A program made the position numbers and the translations under genes. From contig RPFO01000127.1 in the NCBI GenBank assembly GCA_009746045.1, positions 462,050 to 526,049 of the forward strand: a DNA stretch of 64,000 bases. Direction: 5' to 3'. Positions 34,001 to 43,536 of the stretch are shown piece after piece. Under the pieces are notes generated by a model. The model was not told the origin of the DNA. It was given only the letters and a program-made list of their open reading frames with translations, and searched no databases. The DNA comes from Mesostigma viride. Taxonomy: Eukaryota; Streptophyta; Mesostigmatophyceae; Mesostigmatales; Mesostigmataceae. The stretch's first letter is position 1, and each line of letters begins with the position of its first letter.

Positions 34001-35312
34001 GGGGTGGCCTCATACGTCTTCATCGTCCCTCGAGCATGGCCAGCCTTGTAAATATGTGCATAGCCTTGACGATGGTAGCCCTAACATGCCTAACTAAGCA
34101 GCATTTCCTGTGTTTCTCCCAGGTTAGAGTGTAAGGTTGATGCCAACCAAGCTAATCAACACAACAACACCTCCTAAACTGTCCTCCCCGGCATGGATGA
34201 CAAACTGGGACTATAGAGGGCAAGGAACGAAGTAGGAACATGGTATAGATAGCTTGCATGCAGTCATGCATGTCAACCATAGTTGGCTCAGCACATTGTA
34301 GTCTTGTCACATCATCATAACAAAGGAAAGCTCAAACAACCACTGGTGGCAGCTATCTACATGCAGTCACACAAATGCAATATCTCCAACATCATCATCA
34401 TCAATATAACACTTCCATCGCTGCTAGATAAAATGCAAAGAAACCACCGGCGGCCCCTCAGCGCATTAGCGCTGTGATGCCGCTGCGGCCTGCGAAGAGA
34501 GGGTGCGTCACTCTCACACAACAAGAAGCGTCCATACGCACAACATCCTAGCCAGAACACGTTTTATGAAATGCCTTAAACCTTCCCAAAGAGCTATAGG
34601 CTGCGACTGAAGCGGCCCTGATCACGACATCAACGAAAACAATCTAAAGCTGCCAGGTATTCGACAACACAACGGCAAAGCGACGGCGAGCCAGCTGGCG
34701 GAAACTGCCCAAAAAGAACGCAAAAAAACTTACAACGATGAGCTCATAGAAGAAAGCACTGGTAGCAGATTACATTCGCGACAAATATGTACCTTGACCT
34801 CGTAAATCCCTCGCCCAGGCGCGCAACAGCAGCCGTTCTTCCATGGACAGGTCAGACACGCACTGCGCAGGTCTGAACAATTACTTACCGACAATGGCCG
34901 AAAATCTGGAAAAAATCACCCGCTCGGTTTAGAATTCGATGCAACAGATATCAATGCCTGCTTCACGGTCAGAACAACCCCCAAAACCGCGATTTTACTG
35001 CCGCTATCATGAATTCTATTTCATTCCGCGCGACCAAAAAATTCAGATTACCCCCCATGCCGATGGCATAAAAAAACAACAGCGATATTGTAAACCAGCT
35101 GATTTCCGCCTCAAACTAACATCATAAACTCATCGCCTTTAAGATTCGAGTAGAAGTTTTGCATTTCGCTGGCCCTATTGTGGTAGTTTCGCCTGAACGC
35201 AGTCGCCATGGCCTATTCCGCGGGGGGTGCGCGCACCGTGCACGTGAAATTGTGACCTTCGGTTCCGGCGCGAATTTTTTGGCGCCAAAAAATTCGGGGG
35301 TGTCCAGTCCCC
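31049..35312. mobile_element. GGGGA-TIR element F2, 4.26 kb
   Basis: Inverted ends GGGGAGGGGACACCCC (left) and GGGGACTGGACACCCC (right, reversed), flanked by TTAA at 31045-31048 and 35313-35316. It is related to F1 at both ends. It contains the tandem duplication at 31.28-33.25 kb. No transposase or other protein family was recognised in 33.3-35.3 kb. Confidence 0.68.
31275..33252. repeat. Tandem duplication with unequal middles inside F2
   Basis: Unit 1 is 31275-31860 and unit 2 is 31861-33252. Both start with the same ~126 bp (from CATGTCCCACGTAGCTCCC) and end with the same ~420 bp (from CAAAGAAAGAGGCCGAC). The middles differ: 38 bp in unit 1 and a GC-rich ~850 bp in unit 2 (31987-32836). 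Unit 2 includes a hairpin with arms GTTAACCGG/CCGGTTAAC near 32697-32732. Confidence 0.8.
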
Positions 35313-35376
35313 TTAAGTTGGGTTGACCCAACCAAAAACCTCGAACCCAACTTAAGGCGTGAATGACTGTACCACA
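35313..35376. repeat. Right remainder of the split CACGCCTTAAGTTGGG repeat
   Basis: TTAAGTTGGGTTGAC..CCAACTTAAGGCGTGAATGAC, matching 14298-14360 and completing the copy interrupted at 29342. Confidence 0.7.
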
Positions 35377-35633
35377 AGAGCTACTGAAGACAAGACTCCA
35401 CAAGATCTGGTCTCTCCTCCCGTCCATACTGGACGACGACCGACATCTGTCTAGTTAAACTCGGAAGTCCTTCCGGCCAGCCACTTGGACGACGACTGTA
35501 ACTCGGAACTCCTTCCTTTCCTCCAACTGGACGACGGAACCCATTTTGGGCGGACCAACAGGAACCTTCCCGTCCAAAAGCGGGACGACGGGGACGACAC
35601 GGAACGAGCAAAATGGCTGATGGGGCACCCCTC

Positions 35634-36150
35634 CTAGTCAGCGAGTGCGGGGAATGCCAGGGCAGGCCAGAGTAATAACGATGCGTGGGTAGTGATCAGA
35701 AAAATTAACAGAACGGTCGACCGATGCGTAGCAGACCAGATCCGCCCACGTGGGAGTGATGTGACGAGTTTTATCGAGACGACGAGTACTGTAGTGCGAA
35801 CATTTAATCGTGTGGCCAGCCAAGTGGGCCCGTGGTCTCGTGAGCGGATGACATCCTGTAAGTTCAGGTCCAGTATCTGTTGACAGGACGCTTTGCGCAT
35901 ATGGGGGTGTTCATCCAGATCTATATTGAAATCGCCCATCGGCACAATTTCGAACCCCTGTGAGATAAGGTCAGCGACCATTTTGAAAAGGGGAGGGTAA
36001 AACGAGGCTTGATCCGCAGGCTCAGTTGGGGCATATACGCTGATAATGTATCCCTTATTGCCTGCCCATGTAATAGACTGTCGCGTCCAACGGCCTTGCC
36101 AACGAGCCGCAGCTGTGTCTGTAGCTTCAGCCCAGTCCTGGCATGTCAGC
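35634..36150 (-). pseudogene. Orphan endonuclease/exonuclease/phosphatase domain (LINE-type)
   Basis: Reading from 36150 leftward: GYIISVYAPTEP, VPMGDFNIDLDEHP, then after a frameshift near 35820 RRLDKTRHITP, and SDHYP. This motif order (YAP, GDFN, near-RxD, SDH) is that of LINE endonucleases. No adjoining reverse transcriptase was seen, so it is a fragment. It differs from the LINE B endonuclease. DNA at 35377-35633 has a few GGACGACGR motifs but no gene. Confidence 0.68.
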
Positions 36151-36189
36151 GTGGGGTTGGGAGGTTTACGATAGTAGCTTTGGATTCAA

Positions 36190-36355
36190 CACGGCCATTA
36201 TGTGGCGACTGCCAAGTAGCACAGCATCGCCACTTTGTGGCGTCTTGGGAACTGTCATTTGGGGGTGATAACTGATATCGCCACAAATTGCTGAACTGGC
36301 GCCACACCGCTACTGTTGGCGAGCGATGAACGCCACTAATCGAAACACTGTTTGT
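36190..36355. promoter_or_regulatory. GTGGCG/CGCCAC-rich block upstream of MYND gene
   Basis: At least six GTGGCG/CGCCAC-type motifs in both orientations within about 165 bp. The segment CGCCACTAATCGAAACA also occurs, reversed, near 12605-12625 with more GTGGCG motifs. It may be a promoter or the end of a mobile element; undecided. Confidence 0.35.
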
Positions 36356-36466
36356 GTCAACTGAATATCGCTTTGTGTGTATCACCGTTGTGTGCCATAC
36401 CCTGTTCCCGAGTGACCTGTTCACCGTGTCTTCCTCTTCAAGACCCTGTCTCCTGCTAAGGTCGTG

Positions 36467-37939
36467 ATGGCCGCTGCTCGCGATTCGCCGTTCGACGACA
36501 ATGTCCACTTCCCCGATTTCGATTCGTTGCCCGACTACGACAGCCCTTGGGGTGAGTACTACACCGAGCACAATGGCACACTGACGCCTTCGCGGCACTG
36601 GTGTTTCCTGGGCGAGATCGTCAGCAGCATGGTCATAGGCCGCCCTCGCGTGTGGGTGCGCTCCGGGTCGCGATCCGATCCCGTCATCGTCCACTTCTAT
36701 CACGATGCGAGCGAGCAGCCGACGACGTTCGACTGGACGGACATGAAGGCGGGACACACGGTCGCCATTTTGTACGCCAAATCCAAGATGATGATGGACA
36801 TGTCGACAGGGATTCGCCAGGAACACCTGGACGGCGTGTTTGTGTTCCGGTCGAACATGGCGCAGGTCAAGCTGTTCGCGCTGCAGCTCACATCGCCGCC
36901 ACGTTGTTTTGCGGCGTCCTGCGATGTCGACGTTGATCTTCTTCGTTGTGCGCGATGCCATGCGACGTATTGCAGCAAGGACCACCAGGTGCAGTCGTGG
37001 AGTGCCGGACACAAGCGGCTGTGCTCGCAAGCGGCAGTGATCGAGCAGCTGGTGGCCATCATGCAGGGGGCATTCCTTGGATTCTACAACTTCCGATTCG
37101 AGCTCGAAGCGGTGGACGTGGACGATCAAGAGAAGCGGTCGAGGGCGGCCATGGACGAGTGGATATTGAAAGTCGCCGAACATGTGCCCCGGGCGGTGCA
37201 GAGCCGGCAGGTTTCGCTGCTGATCGAATACATGTTGACGCAAACGTCGTGGCGCGAGCAACTTCGCGCTACTGGATTGCTGGGCCGCTTGCTGGACCAG
37301 TTCGTGCCAGACATCGCGTTCGATCAGACGCCCGCCTTCCAAATCCTCAAGGAGACAATGCGGCGGCTGAACATTGGGAGCGGCCATGCTCTCATCGACC
37401 CGATTACTGCGTCCTCGAGCCGCGATTCGATCACGTTCGTGGAGGCGCAGCTGGGTATGCTGCCTCGTTGGGGAGTTGCCGCAGGCGCTCGCATGAACTG
37501 GATGATTCAGGTCCAACATCCGTCGATGTACAAGGCCATGTACGACGGCGTCGACGGATGGTCGATAGTCGGCCGCGACGATCCGTACTTCATGCTGGCC
37601 GAGCACGCCGCGACCGGTACGTCGATACAGCTGACGGATGAGCCGCAAATGCTCTTCGATGAGACGGTACAAGCGCGTCGGTTCACGTCCCCCTGGCTGC
37701 TCCGCGTCATGGTTCCGTCCCTCAGCCGCATCGATGCCACGCTGAAAATGCTCACCAGCACGACAGCGAACACACCGGCGACGTTCACCGCATGGATCCG
37801 CGTCGACGACGTCTTGAATTCGTACGTGCGGCCGTTCTGTGGCTACGGAGACGAAACGGAGGGCGCTCAAACGCTGAGTGGAATTCGCACCGCTCTCTGC
37901 GATCGCGATCCAAATATGTCCCTGTTCCGCCGTGAATGA
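36467..37939 (+). CDS. MYND-type zinc-finger protein, 490 aa, intronless
   Basis: Complete open frame. The start is ATG 36467; a GTG just before it is less likely. A MYND zinc finger lies at about residues 146-184: C-x4-C, then CARCHATYCSKDHQ..W..GHKRLC, with the Cys/His spacing of the family. MYND fingers usually bind short proline-containing peptides in partner proteins. The N-terminal half (HTVAILYAKSK, MDMSTGIRQEHLDGVFVF) recalls large MYND families I associate with basidiomycete fungi; this is recollection, not a search. The C-terminal ~300 aa are not recognised. The lack of introns contrasts with the intron-rich LCYE/LCYB. The gene sits among transposon fragments and has an intact frame, so it may be a recent arrival, a captured gene or a selected gene. 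Confidence 0.78.
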   Translation: MAAARDSPFDDNVHFPDFDSLPDYDSPWGEYYTEHNGTLTPSRHWCFLGEIVSSMVIGRPRVWVRSGSRSDPVIVHFYHDASEQPTTFDWTDMKAGHTVAILYAKSKMMMDMSTGIRQEHLDGVFVFRSNMAQVKLFALQLTSPPRCFAASCDVDVDLLRCARCHATYCSKDHQVQSWSAGHKRLCSQAAVIEQLVAIMQGAFLGFYNFRFELEAVDVDDQEKRSRAAMDEWILKVAEHVPRAVQSRQVSLLIEYMLTQTSWREQLRATGLLGRLLDQFVPDIAFDQTPAFQILKETMRRLNIGSGHALIDPITASSSRDSITFVEAQLGMLPRWGVAAGARMNWMIQVQHPSMYKAMYDGVDGWSIVGRDDPYFMLAEHAATGTSIQLTDEPQMLFDETVQARRFTSPWLLRVMVPSLSRIDATLKMLTSTTANTPATFTAWIRVDDVLNSYVRPFCGYGDETEGAQTLSGIRTALCDRDPNMSLFRRE

Positions 37940-38500
37940 GGAGAAATAAACATGGACAATACGCTTGAGGAGGAACAATCTCATCTTTCGATGGGCGTCA
38001 GGGGCTTCTTTTCGAACTCATCGATCGCCCCAGATCCTTGCCGCTTGCTCATCTTGGCGCGCTTGCTTTAGCGGGGGCACATCGTATAGTCGTGGATACG
38101 GTGAGAATACGGGCCCCGCATTCATAAATCAGTGCATGTTTGATTTACTTTGCAGTTCATAATAACAATCACCGACAATTTATAGCTGTACGTGTGTACG
38201 CATCCATGTAATTCCATATGGACGGCGTGGCTAGCAACTAATTCGATCATGTGTCAAACACTGCTTAAAGCAACTTCCGGCTAGATGACAGTGTCATAAT
38301 TTACACCGTCCCCCGCCTACCGGGGCGCGCGGACATGCCGGTGGCGCTCCGTCAGCGAGCACTTATGGGGACTCGCACGTCCAAAAGCCTGAAAAACTGA
38401 CTTTAATGAATATCAATTCCACTGCACTTGGGAACCATAGATAGTGATTTCCTGATCAGACACTCCGCAAAGGTGAAAACCTTTGCGTTCAGTGCCAGGC
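37940..38500. other. MYND gene downstream region
   Basis: An AATAAA-like signal (GAAATAAAC, about 37942) follows the stop directly. No further gene was seen. A perfect inverted repeat CGCAAAGGT/ACCTTTGCG lies at about 38467-38488. Confidence 0.45.
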
Positions 38501-38514
38501 CGCGGAAAACGCGG

Positions 38515-38625
38515 AAAACGCGATCTGCAAATGAATCCGACCGGAATCGAACTGGGGACCTCTCGCACCAATTTTGCTGACTATAGGACGGACGTCTCCG
38601 GTTACCATGGCATCGCCAACTTACA
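38515..38625 (-). repeat. tRNA-like (SINE-like) sequence
   Basis: Contains a good RNA polymerase III B box (GTTCGATTC, 38544-38552 reversed) and an A-box-like TGCCATGGTAACCGG about 60 bp upstream. The T-arm and acceptor stem do not pair properly, so it is more likely a tRNA-derived SINE or tRNA relic than a tRNA gene. Confidence 0.4.
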
Positions 38626-38714
38626 CCTACAGTCATCCGCAAAAGTTCTCCTGTCCGGGGAGTGATGCAAGCCTTTCGGATTTGACCAGTACTAGATAAA
38701 TCACTCGAGATCTG

Positions 38715-39385
38715 TGTGTAGGAGTACCAGGAGTGATGATTGAGTACCATAAATATGATGTTTGGACATTCATACCACCACTTGTTGGGGGTACTACCCC
38801 CAACCATGCACTGGTGCCGAGCTAGAAATAGAAAAAGACGCTATTTATGAGATATTTTGCCCAAGACAAACCACTTATCCAAATGACCTGCCCATGTACA
38901 TTCCTGCAAAGTTCCCCCACTTCTAAAAAATCTGGGCTATTCACATGGCCAAAATAATCACATTTGTTTGAGTTATTAATTTCCCCGCAAAATGGGTACT
39001 TTTTTGAGCCAAGAAAAAATAATCAAATCATTAACGCATCGAATTGGGTCATCCATACATTCGAAATTCCACCGAGTGGGGGGAAACACAACCCCAAAGT
39101 TTAATTGAGCTCACTCTGACAAGCGTAGCTCAAGTTATTGATTTTCCTGTGATGCATGCCACCTGGGTGATAGACTCGGCATGGACATGTGCTACACTAG
39201 ACGTGACGGGCTCACACCCGGGCAGCCTCCTGGTTTGTCTGTCATATGGAGGCAGATGGTGCGCAAGGATAGATGGCAAGTAGTGATGAAGGAGACCACC
39301 CCCAAGTCGGTGGGGGCTCCGCTTGTGACCGCGTATGGCATTCATAGCGATTCGGGCCGCGGTGCCCACGCCCGCTGTAACTAGG
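38715..39385. mobile_element. F-family fragment (no intact ends)
   Basis: Similar to the left parts of F1 and F2 (TACCACCACTTGTTGGGGG, AGAAATAGAAAAAGACGC). The TIRs are missing. Confidence 0.55.
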
Positions 39386-39445
39386 ACCTAGATAGCTTAC
39401 ACCATCCATTCCATCCCATGTTCCCCTCCCACTGAGGACTTATCA

Positions 39446-39485
39446 AGGAGACAACCAGCGCAGGCCAGAAATCGGGAGAATCGGG
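39446..39485 (-). mobile_element. 40-bp Penelope end fragment
   Basis: Shares AAGGAGACAACCAGCGCAGG and the following ~20 bp with the element ends at 39926 and 44474. Confidence 0.7.
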
Positions 39486-39499
39486 AGGACTTATGCTCC

Positions 39500-39840
39500 A
39501 CTAGGAACTCGGGGGTGATATAAGTGGTAAAAAGTGGTAAAATCTATATCACCCGGTGGTAAAAAGTGGTAAAAAGTGATAAAAAGTGATAAAAAGTGAT
39601 AAAAAGTGGTAAAAAAGGGGTAAAACAGGTGGTAAAAGGTGGTAAAACAAGGGGTGGTAAAAGCCTTTACCACCTCCATTTTACCACCTGACCGCCATCG
39701 TGGTAAAAAAATACCACCAGGTGGTAAAAACGAGGGTGAAAACAGGTGGTAAAAAATACCACCAAGAGGTGGTAAAAAATACCACCACGGAGGTGAAAAA
39801 ATCGGTGGTAAAAAGGTAAAAAACACAGGGAAAAAAGGAA
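39500..39840. repeat. GTGGTAAAAA repeat element, copy 1
   Basis: Bounded by ACTAGGAACTCGGGGGTG at 39500. The inside is made of 10-11-bp GTGGTAAAAA/GTGATAAAAA units, with inverted stretches (TTTTACCACC, AATACCACCA) that would fold back. A second copy in opposite orientation is at 50.55-50.85 kb. Confidence 0.8.
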
Positions 39841-40480
39841 GATAGATCACAGCCAATGGTGATGATGCAGCACCATGACAATGCAGCCCATCATTCCAAA
39901 TAAATGCTTTGATTACATGGTATCAAAGAGACAACCAGCGCAGGCCAGAAATCGGGAGAATCCGGACCATGGTAGCTCGAGCCTGCCGTTATCTTTTCCG
40001 CGTTTTCGAGTCGTTCAGGATGATGAAGATGAATGGTGATGGAAATGTGTATCCTTGTGCATTGAAATTATGGCTGGCTTACGTGTGGAGCGACTAGATG
40101 ACCTAGACGGTGGGGCCGGAAACAGCATGCTTGATCAGGGCGTGTGTTTCTAGCCTAGCTGGCCGGGAGTGTCTAGTGGTGAGCACCAGTTGCTGCGATC
40201 GCTCTCCCACCATTTACGAGGAAATACCCGCAAATGGAAAACCACTGAAAAGGTCTAGCTAGTCAGTCATCACGTTAGCCATGCCATGATTCCAAACGTC
40301 CAAGAACTGCACACGGTGCAAAGGCAAAAAGCCGGAGGACAGCACTTTCAAATGTGCGGCGGGAACCAAAAGCCCGCGGATGCCAGAAAACATCGTGTTG
40401 CGGCAGCGACGCGACGATGTGGACAACGAATCCAGTGCCAAGCTCGGAACGGCCGCAAAGGAGATCTGGCATCACAGGGT

Positions 40481-42178
40481 TCAGATGTGCGGAGATACTA
40501 TGCGATCCAGCCGGTCCACGACCTGTTTGTAGAGCTTGTGCCAAGGGGCAGCACCGAACAGATGTGGGTGACGTTGCAAAAAACATCGGACTTGACGGAG
40601 CATAATGGCTCGGTCATAGTCTTTGACCAATAAACGCTGCAAGAGTTCAACAAGAGTCGTGATGAAATCAACACGATAAGAACAAAGACGGGAAAAACGA
40701 TGTAACTGAGAAAGAACAACACCATATTTTGCTGTGTGGGAAAGGAGACTGTGAATATCGGGGTAACGAATAAAAGGAATTTGCTGGTATTTAGGATCCT
40801 TGCGCTTATCATAGATAGCCGTACGCCAGCCCTTCTTGTTATGGGTAATGTTAAGATCGAGGTAATTGCAATGAGTATCCTCCGACGTGAGCTTTAATGT
40901 GAGGGACGCTTGCGGGTAGATGCCAGGCAGACCAGCGGTGATATACAAATGGGTTGCGAAATCAGGGTTGTCGAAAGCGATGACATCATCAATGTATCGA
41001 CATGTATGGATAAAACGCCTGATGAGAACATCATCGTTTGAGGCAATGAGATTCTCCATGAATGCAAGCTCATAAGTGTATAGATAGAGGTTTGCAAGGA
41101 GCCCGGCACAGTTAGTGCCCATAGGGATGCCGATAGCTTGTTGGTATACATTGCCCGCAAAACAGATGAAGGTGTTATCAACAAGATAAGAGATCCAATG
41201 GACAAGGTCAGCCTTCGTGATAATATAATTATAACCATCCCGCACGATAGCACCTGCCGCGATCCCTGAGAGCCACGTTGCCGTGGGCTTGGTCTGAGAA
41301 ACACGCACGTGCAGGTGGTTGCGCCCGTGAGGCCTACGTGCATACAGACGAGTAAGGAGGCTATCTAAACGAGCTTTCAAATCGTGCAAATCTAGTGTGG
41401 TATATAGAGTGGTGAAATCATAGGTGGCTATGGGCATAGGTATACGTTTCTCTGCTGCTGTCTTAGAACGGCTAAGGGCGGCAAGGCGTAGGCGTACTTG
41501 GGCTGAGTCTATGACGATCCAACTACCAGCGCATTCATACCCGGCATTCGACAGCACCTCCACCCATAATGCATTGGCTTCGGGGAGAAGAGCATTCAAA
41601 GCATGGCAGATGAGTTTCGAGAGAGGCATCAGTGGGGCTGAATGCGACGCAGCAATGGTGCGCAAAGCAACAGGAGTTTTGTGCAGCTTAAGAGTGAGAT
41701 ACAGATATGGGAACGTAGTGGTGGTGGCGCGTCGCTGCCGCTTAAGGAATGCCCGAGCAAAAATGTTTTGGCTGTGCAGAAAAGCCCGATGAGCAGCAGT
41801 GATACTGGCGGTGGACTGTGCACGCTGAACATAGGTAGGGCTGGACGCCAACTCGTGTTGCAAAGTAGCAAGGTAGTGCTTCTTGCATATGAAAGCAAAG
41901 TTGTTGGCACTCTTGTCAACACACGTGATGATAAAGTCCTGCTTGAAGTGGTCAAGAAGTGCTTTATCTGTGGTGTTGAGCCAGGTGGTGCGGTGGACCT
42001 GCTGGAGACGGTAATCAAGCCTGGTGAGACGTGCATTGCATTCGTGAATGACGGCGCGAAACCACGGTTCCATGGCAAGGGGAGCAAGCTGTAGGTCCGT
42101 GCTCATGGCATTGCAAATTTGCGCAGTGATGTGGAGAGCAGTGCATTCACCTCTTTGGCACACGTGCGCTGGACCCAC
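40481..42178 (-). CDS. PLE copy 1: reverse transcriptase, ~545 aa
   Basis: The real coding part begins near 42112 where the nuclease frame breaks; the frame is open further upstream by chance. RT motifs in order: VDKSANN (the equivalent of the DKG motif), LYLTLKLHKTP, TYDFTTLYTTL (motif A), IGIPMGTNCAGLLANLYLYTYE (motif B) and RYIDDVIAF (motif C). These are followed by NYLDLNI, YDKRKDPKY and the thumb region. Motif A and C aspartates are present, so the domain itself looks intact. The stop at 40481 is followed by the ~550-bp 3' UTR. Confidence 0.88.
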   Translation of the reverse strand: MGPAHVCQRGECTALHITAQICNAMSTDLQLAPLAMEPWFRAVIHECNARLTRLDYRLQQVHRTTWLNTTDKALLDHFKQDFIITCVDKSANNFAFICKKHYLATLQHELASSPTYVQRAQSTASITAAHRAFLHSQNIFARAFLKRQRRATTTTFPYLYLTLKLHKTPVALRTIAASHSAPLMPLSKLICHALNALLPEANALWVEVLSNAGYECAGSWIVIDSAQVRLRLAALSRSKTAAEKRIPMPIATYDFTTLYTTLDLHDLKARLDSLLTRLYARRPHGRNHLHVRVSQTKPTATWLSGIAAGAIVRDGYNYIITKADLVHWISYLVDNTFICFAGNVYQQAIGIPMGTNCAGLLANLYLYTYELAFMENLIASNDDVLIRRFIHTCRYIDDVIAFDNPDFATHLYITAGLPGIYPQASLTLKLTSEDTHCNYLDLNITHNKKGWRTAIYDKRKDPKYQQIPFIRYPDIHSLLSHTAKYGVVLSQLHRFSRLCSYRVDFITTLVELLQRLLVKDYDRAIMLRQVRCFLQRHPHLFGAAPWHKLYKQVVDRLDRIVSPHI

Positions 42179-43536
42179 GGCCGAAACTTGGTGCCTTTGG
42201 CAAAAAGGTCTACAAGCGTGTGGCTCGGCAGGATGCTGAGGTCAGCGGTCATGACGTGCTGTGAGGTGGGATCAAGGTACTTGAAATACCGTTGTTGTTG
42301 GCAGGGGCAGGGCCCTGCCAAGATGGTGGCCAGCTCGGTGGGCGTTGTATCGCGGCTGACCTTCCCGTTGCTGAAAACCATTTGTCCCAAGGTGGGAGAG
42401 TAATGCCAGGCGGCAATGGGAGTGCCGAAAGTGTTGCGCACCACGAGCGGCATCGCAGCCTGCACTTGCGGCAAATGCAGAATGTGTGGCAAACACAGCT
42501 CATCCATCGCAGCATGAATGAAAGGTGAGATCAGCAAACGGCGCGGACGCAGTGCATCTGCATTCCCATTGACACGGTGCCGAATGATACGTGAGAGAAG
42601 GCCTCGCAGACTAGTGGCATGGGAGCGGGGGACTTGCAGATCAGCTGGGGAGCACGACCCGACGGCAATGTGTAAGCTGGTAAGCTTCTTCAAGCTGCAG
42701 GCTTCGAGATAGGATGCATGAAAGTTGCCGCGTTGCATAAGCCGAGACATGTGACGTAAGCAGCGGAGACTGGTGGAGTAAAGGGAAGGATCGGTGGACA
42801 CATGTGTGGAAGGTGGAGGGGCCGGGGTGACGCTGGGGGGATAGGGGCGATATGGGTGGAGATTGTGCTTCAGACGCCAGGCACGGATGAACATAAGAGG
42901 GCGGGGACGGAGGGGAGGCGGGCGGCGGCGAGACCGAGCTTTGAAACTCTTGCCTTCAATGCAAAAACCGTGGGGCAGAAATGCATGTAACATTCGTTTC
43001 CAAAACGTTTCCCGATGCCCTGCGGCTTTGCGAAAAGCGGCGCCGGTAAAGGTGCCGGGGACATGTTCCAAGGGGACGACTCGCCAATCCCACCACCCGT
43101 ATTGGGCCATGGCGCCATGTAGGGGGGTGTCGTCGTTGGCGGCAGGGCGGCCAATATGAAGGCGGCGTGCCGCTCGGACATGTTCCTGAAAACGCGTCCA
43201 GGCATCCCGTTGCGTCTGGCCAACGTAGATACGCTGAGGGTACCTGCGGTTGTAAATGGCATAAATGACGCGATGGGTGCTTACGGGGTGTGGGCGAGTG
43301 GAGTTGGTAAGCGACAAATGCGTGCGCTGTAAGCGCCGGAGGCGACGTAGAGTATGGTCATCCTTGCAGTGATGGTTATGGCGCGTGTTGATGCGACAAC
43401 GCTTCCGCCATGCCTGTGAGGAGATACGATAGGGGAACTGCCGAGAAATAGCAGTGTACTTCCGGTAATCAATGCCACTGGATTGCCGTATTCTGTGGAG
43501 GGTAAGAGCATGCCAGAAAGTCATAAGGTGTTTCAT
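42103..43536 (-). CDS. PLE copy 1: N-terminal GIY-YIG endonuclease region, 477 aa
   Basis: Starts at ATG 43536. The basic N-terminus (1-85) has Arg/His clusters. GIY-YIG nuclease: IYAIY (91-95), YVG (104-106), the conserved Arg in WTRFQEH (115) and the catalytic Glu in GHRETFW (E176). A basic Arg/Pro linker (about 190-250) and a ~220-aa region leading to the RT follow. The frame ends a few codons after the point where the RT frame begins; a single-base loss near 42114 explains the split. In this family the nuclease nicks the target to prime reverse transcription. An N-terminal position is the permuted order known for Chlamys/Naiad elements; classic Penelope has it C-terminal. Confidence 0.85.
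   Translation of the reverse strand: MKHLMTFWHALTLHRIRQSSGIDYRKYTAISRQFPYRISSQAWRKRCRINTRHNHHCKDDHTLRRLRRLQRTHLSLTNSTRPHPVSTHRVIYAIYNRRYPQRIYVGQTQRDAWTRFQEHVRAARRLHIGRPAANDDTPLHGAMAQYGWWDWRVVPLEHVPGTFTGAAFRKAAGHRETFWKRMLHAFLPHGFCIEGKSFKARSRRRPPPLRPRPLMFIRAWRLKHNLHPYRPYPPSVTPAPPPSTHVSTDPSLYSTSLRCLRHMSRLMQRGNFHASYLEACSLKKLTSLHIAVGSCSPADLQVPRSHATSLRGLLSRIIRHRVNGNADALRPRRLLISPFIHAAMDELCLPHILHLPQVQAAMPLVVRNTFGTPIAAWHYSPTLGQMVFSNGKVSRDTTPTELATILAGPCPCQQQRYFKYLDPTSQHVMTADLSILPSHTLVDLFAKGTKFRPWVQRTCAKEVNALLSTSLRKFAMP

Noticed and set aside
31049-35312. 31439-31860 and 32837-33252 as LTRs of a small retrotransposon
   Set aside because: They lack TG..CA ends and a target duplication; the 126-bp leading block is duplicated too, which fits a tandem duplication better.
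36146-37984. 612-aa minus-strand frame opposite the MYND gene
   Set aside because: Antisense shadow of a GC-rich gene; it has no domain, whereas the plus strand has a clear MYND finger.
38544-38552. Functional tRNA gene
   Set aside because: The B box is good but the T-arm and acceptor stem do not pair.
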